35,069 bases of DNA from Pseudomonadota bacterium (GTDB taxonomy: Bacteria; Pseudomonadota; Alphaproteobacteria; Rhodobacterales; Rhodobacteraceae), in NCBI GenBank assembly GCA_029567145.1, contig JAKQLM010000492.1:1-35069 (forward strand), written 5' to 3'. Shown piece by piece: positions 1 to 6,417 of this stretch. The translations under genes were made by a program, and so were the position numbers. How positions within the stretch are numbered: position 1 is the stretch's first letter; every line of letters starts with the position of its first letter. The notes under the pieces were generated by a model. The model saw only the letters and a program-made list of their open reading frames with translations. It was not told the DNA's origin and did not search any database.

Positions 1-141
1 GGCGTGCTGCGCGAAAGCGGCGTGCCCAGCGGGCGGCTTGCGGCCTATGGCCGGGGCGAAGATCAGCCGGTCGCGTCGAACCTGACGCCGGAAGGCCGGG
101 CGCAGAACCGCCGGGTCGAGATCATCATCCGCCCGAACTGA
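1..141 (+). CDS. OmpA-family C-terminal domain protein (3' end only)
   Basis: Frame 1 is open from the window edge to a TGA at 139-141 and gives the last 46 residues of a protein. The tail has the end of an OmpA-like peptidoglycan-binding domain: an AYGRGEDQPVASN stretch followed by GRAQNRRVEI, where the NRRVE block is the classic ending of this fold. Such domains anchor outer-membrane or periplasmic proteins to peptidoglycan. The N-terminus, and so any signal peptide, barrel or lipobox, lies outside the window, so the protein type (OmpA porin, Pal-like lipoprotein or a periplasmic protein) cannot be decided. A strong hairpin terminator follows the stop. Confidence 0.85.
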   Translation, partial: GVLRESGVPSGRLAAYGRGEDQPVASNLTPEGRAQNRRVEIIIRPN

Positions 142-156
142 GCCGGACGGCATCGT

Positions 157-190
157 CAAAGGGGGCCGGTTCCACACCGGCCCCTTTTCC
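157..190 (+). terminator. Rho-independent terminator after the OmpA-family gene
   Basis: A GC-rich inverted repeat (GGGGCCGGT / ACCGGCCCC, 5-base loop) lies 20 bases after the OmpA-family stop and runs straight into TTTTCC. This is the usual form of an intrinsic terminator. It separates the OmpA gene from the GntR regulator. Confidence 0.8.
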
Positions 191-224
191 ATTTGTGCCC
201 TTTTTCATTTGTGCAATTCCGGCT

Positions 225-245
225 TTGGTCATAATTTCCGACCAA
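225..245 (+). promoter_or_regulatory. Inverted repeat, candidate GntR operator
   Basis: TTGGTC-N9-GACCAA is a perfect 6-base inverted repeat ending 15 bases before the chosen start of the GntR-family gene. FadR-subfamily regulators typically bind TGGT...ACCA half-sites, and these are present here, although the spacing is wider than the usual three bases. Position and half-site sequence suggest autoregulation. A direct repeat CATTTGTGC also occurs twice just upstream (190-198 and 206-214), 16 bases apart. Confidence 0.45.
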
Positions 246-260
246 TCAACCGGATGGATC

Positions 261-1028
261 ATGCCCTTCCTGCGCGTCACCCCTGAAAAACTGTCCCAGT
301 CTGTCGTCCGGCAGATCGAGCAATTGATCCTGCGCGGCATCCTGCGGCCCGGGGAACGCCTGCCGTCCGAGCGCGACATGGCGGAAAAGCTGGGCGTCTC
401 GCGCCCGTCCTTGCGCGACGCGATCTCGGACCTGGCCGACCGGGGGCTGCTGGCCTCGCGCGCGGGGTCGGGGGTGTTTGTCGCCGAAGTGCTGGGGTCG
501 GCGTTTTCCCCGGCATTGATCGACCTGTTCTCGACCCATGAGGAAGCGGTCTTCGACTACATCGCCTTTCGCCGCGACATGGAAGGCATGGCCGCCGAAC
601 GCGCCGCGCGGCTGGGATCGGAAACCGACCTTCGCGTGATCGACACGATCTTCCGCAAGATGGAGGCCGCGCACCAGAAGCGCGACCCGACGGATGAGGC
701 ACAGCTGGACGCCGAGTTTCACATGGCGATCATCGAGGCCAGCCACAACGTGATCATGCTGCACATGCTGCGGTCGATGTTCGACCTGTTGCGGCAGGGT
801 GTGTTCTACAATCGGCAGGTCATGTTCAAGAACCGGATGACGCGGGACCAGCTTCTGGACCAGCACCGGGCGATGAACACCGCCGTCCAGGCCCGAGATC
901 CGGTCGCCGCCCGCGCAGCCGTCGAGGCGCATCTGAGCTTTGTCGAGCAGGCCTTCGTCGACCAGACGCGCGCGGAAAAGCACGAGACGATTGCGCGGCA
1001 ACGGCTGGAGCATGAAGCCAGCCGGTAG
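261..1028 (+). CDS. GntR-family (FadR subfamily, FCD domain) transcriptional regulator
   Basis: A 255-residue DNA-binding regulator. Residues ~8-72 form a GntR winged helix (PGERLPSERDMAEKLGVSR, then a GSGVFV wing). The rest is an FCD ligand-binding domain with the expected metal-binding pattern: D-x3-H in the DAEFHMAI segment and later histidines in QHRAM and EAHLSF. FCD regulators usually sense small carboxylic acids such as lactate, pyruvate or glycolate; the ligand here cannot be read from sequence. The ORF track starts at 195, but the ATG at 261 is preferred because family members begin just before the helix-turn-helix, and because the upstream start would place the TTGGTC/GACCAA operator inside the gene. 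No target operon lies beside it: the ATP synthase genes converge on it from the other strand. Confidence 0.9.
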   Translation: MPFLRVTPEKLSQSVVRQIEQLILRGILRPGERLPSERDMAEKLGVSRPSLRDAISDLADRGLLASRAGSGVFVAEVLGSAFSPALIDLFSTHEEAVFDYIAFRRDMEGMAAERAARLGSETDLRVIDTIFRKMEAAHQKRDPTDEAQLDAEFHMAIIEASHNVIMLHMLRSMFDLLRQGVFYNRQVMFKNRMTRDQLLDQHRAMNTAVQARDPVAARAAVEAHLSFVEQAFVDQTRAEKHETIARQRLEHEASR

Positions 1029-1070
1029 CGTGCGGGATCGGATTTCCTACGCAAGGATCCTGGGGGGCGC

Positions 1071-1107
1071 AAAATGAAACCGGCGGCTCTTGCGAACCGC
1101 CGGTTTC
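1071..1107 (-). terminator. Terminator of the F0 ATP synthase operon
   Basis: A perfect 11-base inverted repeat (GAAACCGGCGG / CCGCCGGTTTC, 10-base loop) lies 20 bases beyond the atpF stop and, on the minus strand, runs into ATTTTG. It lies between converging genes and could also slow transcription from the GntR gene, but only the minus strand has a T-rich tail. Confidence 0.75.
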
Positions 1108-1126
1108 AGCAAATCTGGCCCATACC

Positions 1127-1684
1127 TTAGTGCAGCTTGGCTTCGACCTGGGCAATGGCCGCGTCGATCGAGGCCGAGGCCGCGTCCGCCGTCATCTGCT
1201 TGGCCAGAAGGTCGCCCGCCGCCGCGATGGCCACGGTAACCGCCTGCTCACGAACCTGCCGGATCGCGCCCGCTTCGGCCGAGGCGATCTGATCGGTCGC
1301 CGCCGCCAGACGCCGTGCGATCGAGGTCTTGAGATCGGCTTTGGCCTGCGCCGCTGCCGCCATCGCCTCGTCCCGCGCGCTGCTGACGATGCGTTCGGCC
1401 TGTTCCTGCACTTCTTTCTGGCGCCGCTCATAGGTGGCAAGGATCGACTTCGCCTCTTCCCGCAAGGCACGGGCTTCGTCGAGTTCGGACTTGATCACCG
1501 CAGCGCGGGCGTCCAGCATCCCGGTCAGCTTGGCCGGAACCTTGAGATAGACCAGCAGCGCCACGAAGGCGATGAACGCGATCAGAACGACGAAGTTCGT
1601 GTTCTGCAGCGAGAAGAACGGGCCAGTGGCTGCCAGCGCGGGCGAGGCCAGAAGGGCAAAGAGGATGGAAAGCTGTTTCATCAT
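1127..1684 (-). CDS. atpF: F0F1 ATP synthase subunit b
   Basis: A 185-residue peripheral-stalk subunit of the F0 sector. It has an N-terminal hydrophobic segment that looks like a cleavable signal (ALLASPALA), one membrane helix at ~30-50, and a long charged alanine-rich helix (residues ~55-185) that forms the b/b' coiled coil linking F0 to F1. It begins 1 base after the atpX stop and is the last gene of the operon, just before the terminator. The double-ATG start (MM) leaves two possible initiation codons. The F1 genes (atpHAGDC) are not in this window; this matches the split F0 and F1 operons known in Rhodobacter and related alphaproteobacteria. Confidence 0.95.
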   Translation of the reverse strand: MMKQLSILFALLASPALAATGPFFSLQNTNFVVLIAFIAFVALLVYLKVPAKLTGMLDARAAVIKSELDEARALREEAKSILATYERRQKEVQEQAERIVSSARDEAMAAAAQAKADLKTSIARRLAAATDQIASAEAGAIRQVREQAVTVAIAAAGDLLAKQMTADAASASIDAAIAQVEAKLH

Positions 1685-1685
1685 C

Positions 1686-2210
1686 TTACCCTTTCAACCG
1701 CGCGGTGACCGCCGCCGACACCGCTTTCGCATCGACCGAGCCGCCCAGGGCCGCAACCAGTTCTGCCGCCGTGTCGCGGGCCACTTCGGTCACCGCCTGA
1801 GCGGCCCCGTCGCGGATTTCGGCGATGGATTTCTCGGACTCGGCCGCACGGGCGGAGATTTCGGCATCGGCTTGCGCCGTGGCCGCGTCCAGGTCCTTCT
1901 GGATCTCGGCCTTGGCCGCCGCGACGATCTTGGCCGCTTCGGTGCGGGCATTGGTCAGGGCGTCCTGATAGGCCTTTTCGGCCTCGACCGCCTTGAGCTT
2001 CAGCTCTTCCGCCGCAGCAAGATCGTTGGTGATCGTGCTTTTCCGATCCGCCAGAACCGCGCCAATGCGCGGCAGGGCGATCTTCGACAGCACGAAGTAG
2101 ATCACGACCAGCGTGACCAGAAGCCAGAAGATCTGGTTTGGCCAGGTCGAGAAATCAAGCTGGGGCATGCCCACAGCCTTTCCCGCCTCACCCGTTGCTT
2201 CGGTTGCCAT
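1686..2210 (-). CDS. atpX: F0F1 ATP synthase subunit b'
   Basis: A 174-residue divergent second b-type subunit, typical of photosynthetic and related alphaproteobacteria; it pairs with AtpF in a heterodimeric stalk. A short N-terminal segment leads to the [14 protein letters not shown] membrane entry that marks b' subunits, then one transmembrane helix (~25-45) and a long charged helix with repeated AKAEIQKDL-like heptads. It has a good AAGGAG ribosome site. It is separated from atpE by a 68-base spacer holding a strong hairpin, and is followed by atpF after 1 base. It is also named atpG or atpF2 in some genomes. Confidence 0.93.
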   Translation of the reverse strand: MATEATGEAGKAVGMPQLDFSTWPNQIFWLLVTLVVIYFVLSKIALPRIGAVLADRKSTITNDLAAAEELKLKAVEAEKAYQDALTNARTEAAKIVAAAKAEIQKDLDAATAQADAEISARAAESEKSIAEIRDGAAQAVTEVARDTAAELVAALGGSVDAKAVSAAVTARLKG

Positions 2211-2237
2211 GTCGTCTCTCCTTAACCTTTGGAACCA

Positions 2238-2259
2238 GGGCCAGTCCGTGAACTGGCCC
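2238..2259 (-). other. Intercistronic hairpin between atpE and atpX
   Basis: GGGCCAGT and ACTGGCCC form a perfect 8-base stem with a CCGTGA loop, extended by an outer CTTTGG/CCAAAG pairing with a bulge (about 2228-2264). No T-run follows on the minus strand, so it looks more like an mRNA-stabilising or processing structure than a terminator. It sits directly after atpE, whose product is needed in many more copies than its neighbours. Confidence 0.6.
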
Positions 2260-2278
2260 CAAAGTCAGGTTCGAAAGA

Positions 2279-2515
2279 TCAGACGGCGAACATCAGCAGG
2301 AGCGCGATCAGGAACGAGAAGATCCCGAGCGCTTCGGCGAACGCGATGCCGACGAAGAGGTTGGCCATCTGGCCCGGTGCCGCCGACGGGTTGCGCAGGG
2401 CACCCGACAGGAAGTTGCCGGCAATGTGGCCCACGCCGATGCCAGCGCCGCCCAGACCCATCGTTGCCAGACCGGCGCCGATGAACTTGCCCATTTCTGC
2501 GATATCGCCTTCCAT
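2279..2515 (-). CDS. atpE: F0F1 ATP synthase subunit c
   Basis: A 78-residue, two-helix proton-binding ring subunit. Helix 1 carries the glycine ladder ([11 protein letters not shown]), the polar loop is RNPSA, and helix 2 holds the essential carboxylate, Glu61, in the [11 protein letters not shown] segment. This is the DCCD-reactive residue that carries the proton. Length and sequence are normal for the family. It lies third in the F0 operon, between atpB and the b' gene, with an AAAGGAG ribosome site and a stem-loop after the stop. Confidence 0.97.
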   Translation of the reverse strand: MEGDIAEMGKFIGAGLATMGLGGAGIGVGHIAGNFLSGALRNPSAAPGQMANLFVGIAFAEALGIFSFLIALLLMFAV

Positions 2516-2558
2516 TTGGTAGCTCCTTTTTGGAATTGGCTGAAGGTGGTTCGTGACC

Positions 2559-3350
2559 TTAGTGGTGGGCGTCGCCCACTGCGTCGCGCAGGTACACGCA
2601 GGTCAGAATGGTGAAAACATAGGCCTGAACGGCCGCAACGAGGAGTTCGAGCCCATAGATCGCGGCGATGGCGGCAATCGGGACAACGGAAGCGACGCCC
2701 ATGGCCCCGGCGAACCCGGCAAAGACCTTGATCACGGCGTGACCGGCCATCAGGTTGCCGCCAAGACGGATGGAGTGCGACAGGGGGCGCACGAAGTACG
2801 AGATGACTTCAATCATCGCAAGGATCGGCCGCAGGACCAGCGGGGCCGAGGAGACCCAGAACATCGACAGAAAGCCGACACCCTTGCGGTAAAAGCCGAC
2901 CAGCGTGACGGTCAGGAACACCAGCAGCGCCAGGACCGCGGTGACCGCGATATGCGAGGTGGTGGTGAACGACATCGGGATCAGGCCCAGCATGTTCGAC
3001 AGGAAGACGAACATGAACAGGGTCATGATGTAGGGGAAGAACTTCAGGCCTTCGTGGCCCGCGACGTCTTCGACCATCTTGTGAATGAAGCCGTAGAACA
3101 TTTCCGCCACCGACTGCCCGCGCGACGGCACGATGGCGCGGCGGCGGGTGGACAGGACCAGAAGCGCCACCATGGCCAGCACCGCGATGCCCATCCAGAG
3201 CGTGACGTTGGTCACGTCATACCAGTGGATGTTGGTGGTGCAGTCGTTCAGCGGCGTGGCGTGGTCGTCGGTGCAGAACAGCTTTGTGACCACGAACTGA
3301 TCCATCGGGTGGATCTGAAGTCCGCCGGCTGCATGTTCTTCCGTCGCCAT
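2559..3350 (-). CDS. atpB: F0F1 ATP synthase subunit a
   Basis: A 263-residue polytopic membrane subunit that forms the proton half-channels against the c-ring. The key motif [14 protein letters not shown] is present, with the indispensable arginine at ~195; a further long helix (~225-255) carries the conserved polar residues near [15 protein letters not shown]. Several hydrophobic helices fill the rest. The N-terminal ~45 residues are polar, as usual in alphaproteobacteria. It starts 2 bases after the atpI stop, so translation is probably coupled. Confidence 0.97.
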   Translation of the reverse strand: MATEEHAAGGLQIHPMDQFVVTKLFCTDDHATPLNDCTTNIHWYDVTNVTLWMGIAVLAMVALLVLSTRRRAIVPSRGQSVAEMFYGFIHKMVEDVAGHEGLKFFPYIMTLFMFVFLSNMLGLIPMSFTTTSHIAVTAVLALLVFLTVTLVGFYRKGVGFLSMFWVSSAPLVLRPILAMIEVISYFVRPLSHSIRLGGNLMAGHAVIKVFAGFAGAMGVASVVPIAAIAAIYGLELLVAAVQAYVFTILTCVYLRDAVGDAHH

Positions 3351-3352
3351 CG

Positions 3353-3682
3353 TCAGTTCCCTTCGCCCTTTGCGGCCGTCTCGGCCGCCTTTTGTCCCAG
3401 TTCGCGGGCCGTGCCCAGCATCGTCTTGACGCCAGCTGCAAAGCCCATGAGCGAAAAGATGATCAGGAAGATCGGCAGCGTGCCAGCCAGCACATCCAGC
3501 CCGTAACCGATGGCCATTCCCAGCAACATGCCGGTCACCAGCTCGATCACCATCCTCCAGGCCACCTCGCCCTGTGAGAAACCCTTGACCGTATTGGTCC
3601 TGGCCGGTTCCGGTTGACCCCGGACCTTCTGAAGCCGCGCTTCAAGCGCGCGCAGACGGTCGGGATCGGGTTCGGATGCCAT
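3353..3682 (-). CDS. atpI: AtpI, ATP synthase assembly protein
   Basis: A 109-residue protein with a charged N-terminal third and two membrane helices (roughly 45-65 and 70-90, containing [13 protein letters not shown] and [14 protein letters not shown]). This is the layout of AtpI, which helps assemble the c-ring and is non-essential in studied bacteria. It is the first gene of the F0 operon. A sigma70-like promoter lies just upstream and the ArsR gene is divergent. Confidence 0.9.
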   Translation of the reverse strand: MASEPDPDRLRALEARLQKVRGQPEPARTNTVKGFSQGEVAWRMVIELVTGMLLGMAIGYGLDVLAGTLPIFLIIFSLMGFAAGVKTMLGTARELGQKAAETAAKGEGN

Positions 3683-3709
3683 GCGCCAAGCCCCATTGCA
3701 GTCGGGCGG

Positions 3710-3738
3710 AACCTACGGAGAGGAGGGGACAGAGTCAA
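3710..3738 (-). promoter_or_regulatory. Candidate promoter of the atpIBEXF operon
   Basis: On the minus strand TTGACT (3738-3733) is followed after 17 bases by TAGGTT (3715-3710), about 28 bases before the atpI start. The -35 is good and the -10 is weak. It is the only sigma70-like pair I see directly upstream of the operon. Confidence 0.4.
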
Positions 3739-3839
3739 GCGCGCATCTTGGCATCCAAATCCTTGTCTTTGCAGGATTTTTTCTGTCGTGTGGGTCATTC
3801 TGCCCCCCGCCGCAGCGCCAGCCATATTCAACCCCCCGG

Positions 3840-3868
3840 TTGACGATCCTGCGCCCGCAGGGAATAGT
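3840..3868 (+). promoter_or_regulatory. Candidate promoter of the ArsR-family gene
   Basis: TTGACG at 3840-3845, a 17-base spacer and AATAGT at 3863-3868 place the likely transcription start at or next to the ATG at 3876. No ribosome binding site precedes that ATG, so the mRNA may be leaderless. Confidence 0.4.
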
Positions 3869-3875
3869 TGCGCGC

Positions 3876-4208
3876 ATGACCCAGGCTTTGGACCCTGTCT
3901 TTTCCGCCCTTGCCGACCCGACGCGCCGGGCGATCCTGGCCATGCTGCTGGAGGATGACATGGCCGTCACCGATGTCGCCGCCCCCTTCGCGATGAGCCT
4001 GGCCGCGATCTCGAAACACCTGGGCGTGCTGGCCGATGCGGGGCTGATCAGCCGCGAGCGGCGAGGGCGGGTGATCTGGTGCAAGCTGGAGCCGGACGCC
4101 ATGCGCGCGGCCTCCGTCTGGATGCAGGGATTCGGTCAGTTCGAGCCGCTGGACCTGGACGCCTTTGAAAGATTTCTGGACAGCGAATTGCGCGACGAGG
4201 CGAATTAA
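3876..4208 (+). CDS. ArsR-family winged-helix transcriptional regulator
   Basis: A 110-residue single-domain regulator. It opens with FSALADPTRRAIL, the standard start of ArsR/SmtB proteins, and residues ~45-70 hold the recognition helix (MSLAAISKHLGVLADAGLI) and the wing (RERRGRVIWCKL). No CxC or histidine-rich metal site typical of ArsR/SmtB metal sensors is visible, so it probably belongs to the non-metal subgroup often found beside SRPBCC (AHSA1) proteins; no such gene lies next to it here. The ORF track begins at 3681, but the 65 extra residues look like non-coding sequence and the family starts at the chosen ATG. Divergent from atpI. Confidence 0.88.
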   Translation: MTQALDPVFSALADPTRRAILAMLLEDDMAVTDVAAPFAMSLAAISKHLGVLADAGLISRERRGRVIWCKLEPDAMRAASVWMQGFGQFEPLDLDAFERFLDSELRDEAN

Positions 4209-4258
4209 CCAAACTTTCAAGTGTTTCTGCGACCTTGCAATTGACCGCCCAGTCAACC

Positions 4259-4275
4259 GGAAACATTGCGTTTCC
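4259..4275 (+). other. Small stem-loop after the ArsR gene
   Basis: GGAAAC-ATTGC-GTTTCC is a perfect 6-base stem in the 164-base gap between the ArsR gene and the small ORF; TTGAC-N6-GTCAA (4241-4256) lies just before it. It may be a weak terminator or a regulatory site; there is no clear T-run. The rest of the gap shows only a possible TATACT box near 4342. Confidence 0.3.
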
Positions 4276-4372
4276 ATTCTGGCACAGGCCGGTCGCACAA
4301 GAAACGAACACACGCCATAGTCCTGCCCCGCTTGCGCGTGATATACTGATCAAGACCGCAAAGGATCACCCA

Positions 4373-4549
4373 ATGAAAAAGACCATCAAGCTCTTGCAGA
4401 AGATCGGCCTTGGCAAAAGCAAGCCGGCCGAGGATGAGGCCAGCCTGTTCGACAAGCGGCTGAAAAAGGTGAACCGGGCGCGGGTGGTCAATCAGGTGGG
4501 CCTTGGCGGCCCGGTGTTCAAAAGCCGACCGTCAGAGACGGAAGTTTGA
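4373..4549 (+). CDS. Small basic protein of unknown function
   Basis: A 58-residue ORF with an AAGGA ribosome site ~8 bases before the ATG at 4373. The product is lysine-rich (MKKTIKLLQKIGLGK; FDKRLKKVNRARVV) with no membrane segment or cysteine. I do not recognise a family. It is supported as a real gene by its ribosome site and by amino-acid composition unlike the shadow ORFs here. The track start at 4235 lies within the intergenic region and is rejected. Its last 32 bases overlap the end of mipZ on the other strand, so the two genes run tail to tail. Confidence 0.6.
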   Translation: MKKTIKLLQKIGLGKSKPAEDEASLFDKRLKKVNRARVVNQVGLGGPVFKSRPSETEV

Positions 4550-5309
4550 GGCCGCCCATCAGGTCGCGCAGCTCTTGCCGCGCGGCCACGTTCGACAGGT
4601 TCAACTGATCCACCCCGGTATCCTTGAGGTCCAGTAGCGTCAGCCCGCGCGGAAACAGCTCGCGGAAGATGACACGTTCGGAAAACCCCGGCAGCACGCG
4701 AAAGCCGATGCGGCGCGACAGGTCCTCCAGCGCGGCACCGACCTTTTTCTTGTTGTGCATCTGCTGCGCCCCAAGCCGGTTGCGGACCACGATCCAGTCG
4801 ATCGGCTTCAGCCCTTCCTGCGCCCGCACCTGGCGTGCGCCCCAGACCATTTCCGCATAGATCGACGGGCCCTTGACGCGGCCCGTCGCCGGATCGACGC
4901 GGGCCAAGAGGTCGAAATCGACAAAGCTGTCGTTCAGCGGCGTGATCAGAGTGTCGGCCATCGTATGCGCCAGTTGGCTTAGGCGGGTGTGACTGCCGGG
5001 ACAGTCGATGACGATGAAGTCCTTCGTCGCATCCATCGCCTCGACCGCGCGGGCCAGGCGGTCATCCTGCGCAGCGGCAGGATCGGTGTCCGGCAGGTCG
5101 TGGTAGTCGGGGGTCGGCAGGTCCAGCCCGGCCTGCGCCAGATAGGCCCGGCGGTTTTCCAGATAGCGCCCGAAGGACCGCTGCCGCAAGTCCAGGTCCA
5201 GCGCGCCCACCCGCTTGCCCATCCGCGCCAGCGCGGTGGCCACATGCATGCAGGTGGTCGATTTGCCCGACCCGCCCTTTTCGTTGCCCACAACGATGAT
5301 ATGCGCCAT
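4518..5309 (-). CDS. mipZ: MipZ, ParA-type division-plane positioning ATPase
   Basis: A 263-residue P-loop ATPase of the ParA/MinD superfamily. The deviant Walker A motif KGGSGKST (residues 11-18) follows the N-terminal strand, then DLDLRQRSFGRYLENR and the Walker B-like FIVIDCPG; the DSFVDFDLLARVDPATG region matches MipZ more than ParA. In Caulobacter, MipZ binds ParB near the poles and inhibits FtsZ, directing division to mid-cell; alphaproteobacteria generally use it instead of MinCD. The ORF track starts at 5504, but the ATG at 5309 directly precedes the family start (MAHIIVVGNEKGG) and has an AGGGGA site. The upstream part is the palindrome element. It stands alone, not beside parAB. Confidence 0.9.
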   Translation of the reverse strand: MAHIIVVGNEKGGSGKSTTCMHVATALARMGKRVGALDLDLRQRSFGRYLENRRAYLAQAGLDLPTPDYHDLPDTDPAAAQDDRLARAVEAMDATKDFIVIDCPGSHTRLSQLAHTMADTLITPLNDSFVDFDLLARVDPATGRVKGPSIYAEMVWGARQVRAQEGLKPIDWIVVRNRLGAQQMHNKKKVGAALEDLSRRIGFRVLPGFSERVIFRELFPRGLTLLDLKDTGVDQLNLSNVAARQELRDLMGGLKLPSLTVGF

Positions 5310-5394
5310 GGCCCATCCCCTGTCCCGTCCCGGCCCTGTCATATGCGCAAGGGGTGCGAGGGGAAAGCGGGAAGCTGTGGAGAACGCGGAGCAC

Positions 5395-5461
5395 CGATTT
5401 CTTTGAAGAAATCGGATCGGAGCCTTCAAAGGCTCCGGACCGGACTTTTCAAAAAGTCCGG
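5395..5461. repeat. Palindrome cluster 1 (three TTNNAA-centred palindromes)
   Basis: Three near-perfect palindromes follow one another: CGATTTCTT-TG-AAGAAATCG (5395-5414), CGGAGCCTT-CA-AAGGCTCCG (5418-5437) and CCGGACTTTT-CA-AAAAGTCCGG (5440-5461). Arms are 9-10 bases and every centre reads TTTGAA or TTCAAA. The first two arms recur in cluster 2 (23683) and the third in cluster 3 (28315). It lies between rpmE and mipZ, both on the minus strand. Confidence 0.9.
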
Positions 5462-5487
5462 CGCCGCACGACACCCGGAAATGCGAA

Positions 5488-5511
5488 GGGGCCCGTGTCG
5501 CCACGAGCCCC
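5488..5511 (-). terminator. Terminator after rpmE
   Basis: A 10-base stem (GGGGCTCGTG / CACGGGCCCC on the minus strand, one G-T pair, GCGA loop) lies 27 bases past the rpmE stop, followed by TTCGCATTT. The T-tract is weak but position and stem strength fit an intrinsic terminator for rplS-rpmE. Confidence 0.6.
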
Positions 5512-5537
5512 CCGAAAGTCCTGCCGTTGACAGGGGA

Positions 5538-5759
5538 TCAGAACCCCAGGCCGGCGTATTTGTTCTTGAACTTGGACACACGGCCGCCGGTGTCCATCAG
5601 CTTGGCCTGCTGGCCAGTCCAGGCCGGATGCGCCAGCGGGTCGATGTCCAGCGACATCTGGTCGCCTTCCTTGCCCCAGGTCGAGCGCGTCGTGTAGGTC
5701 GAGCCATCGGTCATCTTGATGGTGATCGTGTGATATCCGGGGTGAATCTCGGCTTTCAT
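5538..5759 (-). CDS. rpmE: 50S ribosomal protein L31
   Basis: A 73-residue L31 beginning [10 protein letters not shown], with the TRSTWGKEG and [10 protein letters not shown] segments typical of the alphaproteobacterial type. The zinc-binding CxxC motif is absent, so this is the cysteine-free (C-) form, which does not bind zinc. It starts 11 bases after the rplS stop, so the two are almost certainly cotranscribed, and a terminator follows. Confidence 0.96.
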   Translation of the reverse strand: MKAEIHPGYHTITIKMTDGSTYTTRSTWGKEGDQMSLDIDPLAHPAWTGQQAKLMDTGGRVSKFKNKYAGLGF

Positions 5760-5770
5760 CGTCCCGCTCC

Positions 5771-6145
5771 TTATTCGGATTTGGCTTTGTAGGTGGCGTC
5801 TTCGGCGATACGGGCCGATTTGCCGCGACGGGCGCGCAGGTAGTACAGCTTGGCGCGACGAACCTTGCCGCGACGCACCACTTCGATGCTGTCGATGTTG
5901 GTCGAGTACAGCGGGAACACGCGTTCCACGCCTTCGCCGAACGAGATCTTGCGGACGGTGAACGAGGCGGCGATGGTCGCGCCCCCCTTGCGGCCGATGC
6001 AGACGCCTTCATAGGCCTGCACGCGCGAACGGGTGCCTTCGGTCACTTTGTAGCCGACGCGGACGGTGTCGCCGGCCTTGAAGTCGGGGATGGTCTTGCC
6101 GAGGGCGGCGATCTGCTCCGCCTCGATCTGCGCGATGAGGTTCAT
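5771..6145 (-). CDS. rplS: 50S ribosomal protein L19
   Basis: A 124-residue L19 of the large subunit, located at the 30S-50S interface. [13 protein letters not shown] is the family N-terminus and [13 protein letters not shown]...[10 protein letters not shown] and [10 protein letters not shown] are diagnostic. The C-terminal ~10 residues (DATYKAKSE region) extend slightly beyond the core, as is common in alphaproteobacteria. The ORF track start at 6316 is too long; the ATG at 6145 has an AAAGGA site at the right distance. It is preceded by a ~205-base leader with its own promoter. Confidence 0.96.
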   Translation of the reverse strand: MNLIAQIEAEQIAALGKTIPDFKAGDTVRVGYKVTEGTRSRVQAYEGVCIGRKGGATIAASFTVRKISFGEGVERVFPLYSTNIDSIEVVRRGKVRRAKLYYLRARRGKSARIAEDATYKAKSE

Positions 6146-6163
6146 GCGCGGTTCCTTTCTTGC

Positions 6164-6181
6164 CTGCGGTGGTTTCCGCAG
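6164..6181 (-). other. Stem-loop in the rplS leader
   Basis: CTGCGG-AAACCA-CCGCAG (minus strand) is a perfect 6-base stem 18 bases before the rplS start, immediately upstream of the ribosome site. Together with a second GCAGG-CGCCA-CCTGC stem near 6250-6264 it gives the leader potential for translational control, as in other ribosomal protein operons. This is inferred from structure only. Confidence 0.4.
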
Positions 6182-6357
6182 AGGTGATGCCGCGCCAGAG
6201 CTTCCGGTCTTCGTCCGGGTCCCCCTTGAGTGATCAAGAAGCCCGCCGCAGGTGGCGCCTGCTTTGTGTGGTCCGCGCCCCGTGCGATGACCCTGCGGAA
6301 GAAGGCAGGCAGGCAAAGGGAATCGGGTCCGATGGGCAAACTGCCCCGGACCGTGCG

Positions 6358-6386
6358 CGTATAGGGGGAAGGGAAGTCCCGGTCAA
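6358..6386 (-). promoter_or_regulatory. Promoter of rplS-rpmE
   Basis: On the minus strand TTGACC (6386-6381), exactly 17 bases, then TATACG (6363-6358). This is one of the best sigma70-like matches in the window. It lies in the 272-base gap between the charged-tail membrane protein gene and rplS and implies a 5' leader of about 205 bases. Confidence 0.65.
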
Positions 6387-6417
6387 GGGGAGCGTCCGGC
6401 GCGCGAGACCAGACCCG

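Noticed and set aside
2553-3506. Plus-strand ORF of 317 residues opposite atpB
   Set aside because: Very histidine- and aspartate-rich shadow of the membrane subunit gene; atpB is certain.
4235-4372. Longer N-terminus for the 58-aa small protein
   Set aside because: The extension covers the intergenic stem-loop and has no ribosome site; the ATG at 4373 has AAGGA at proper distance.
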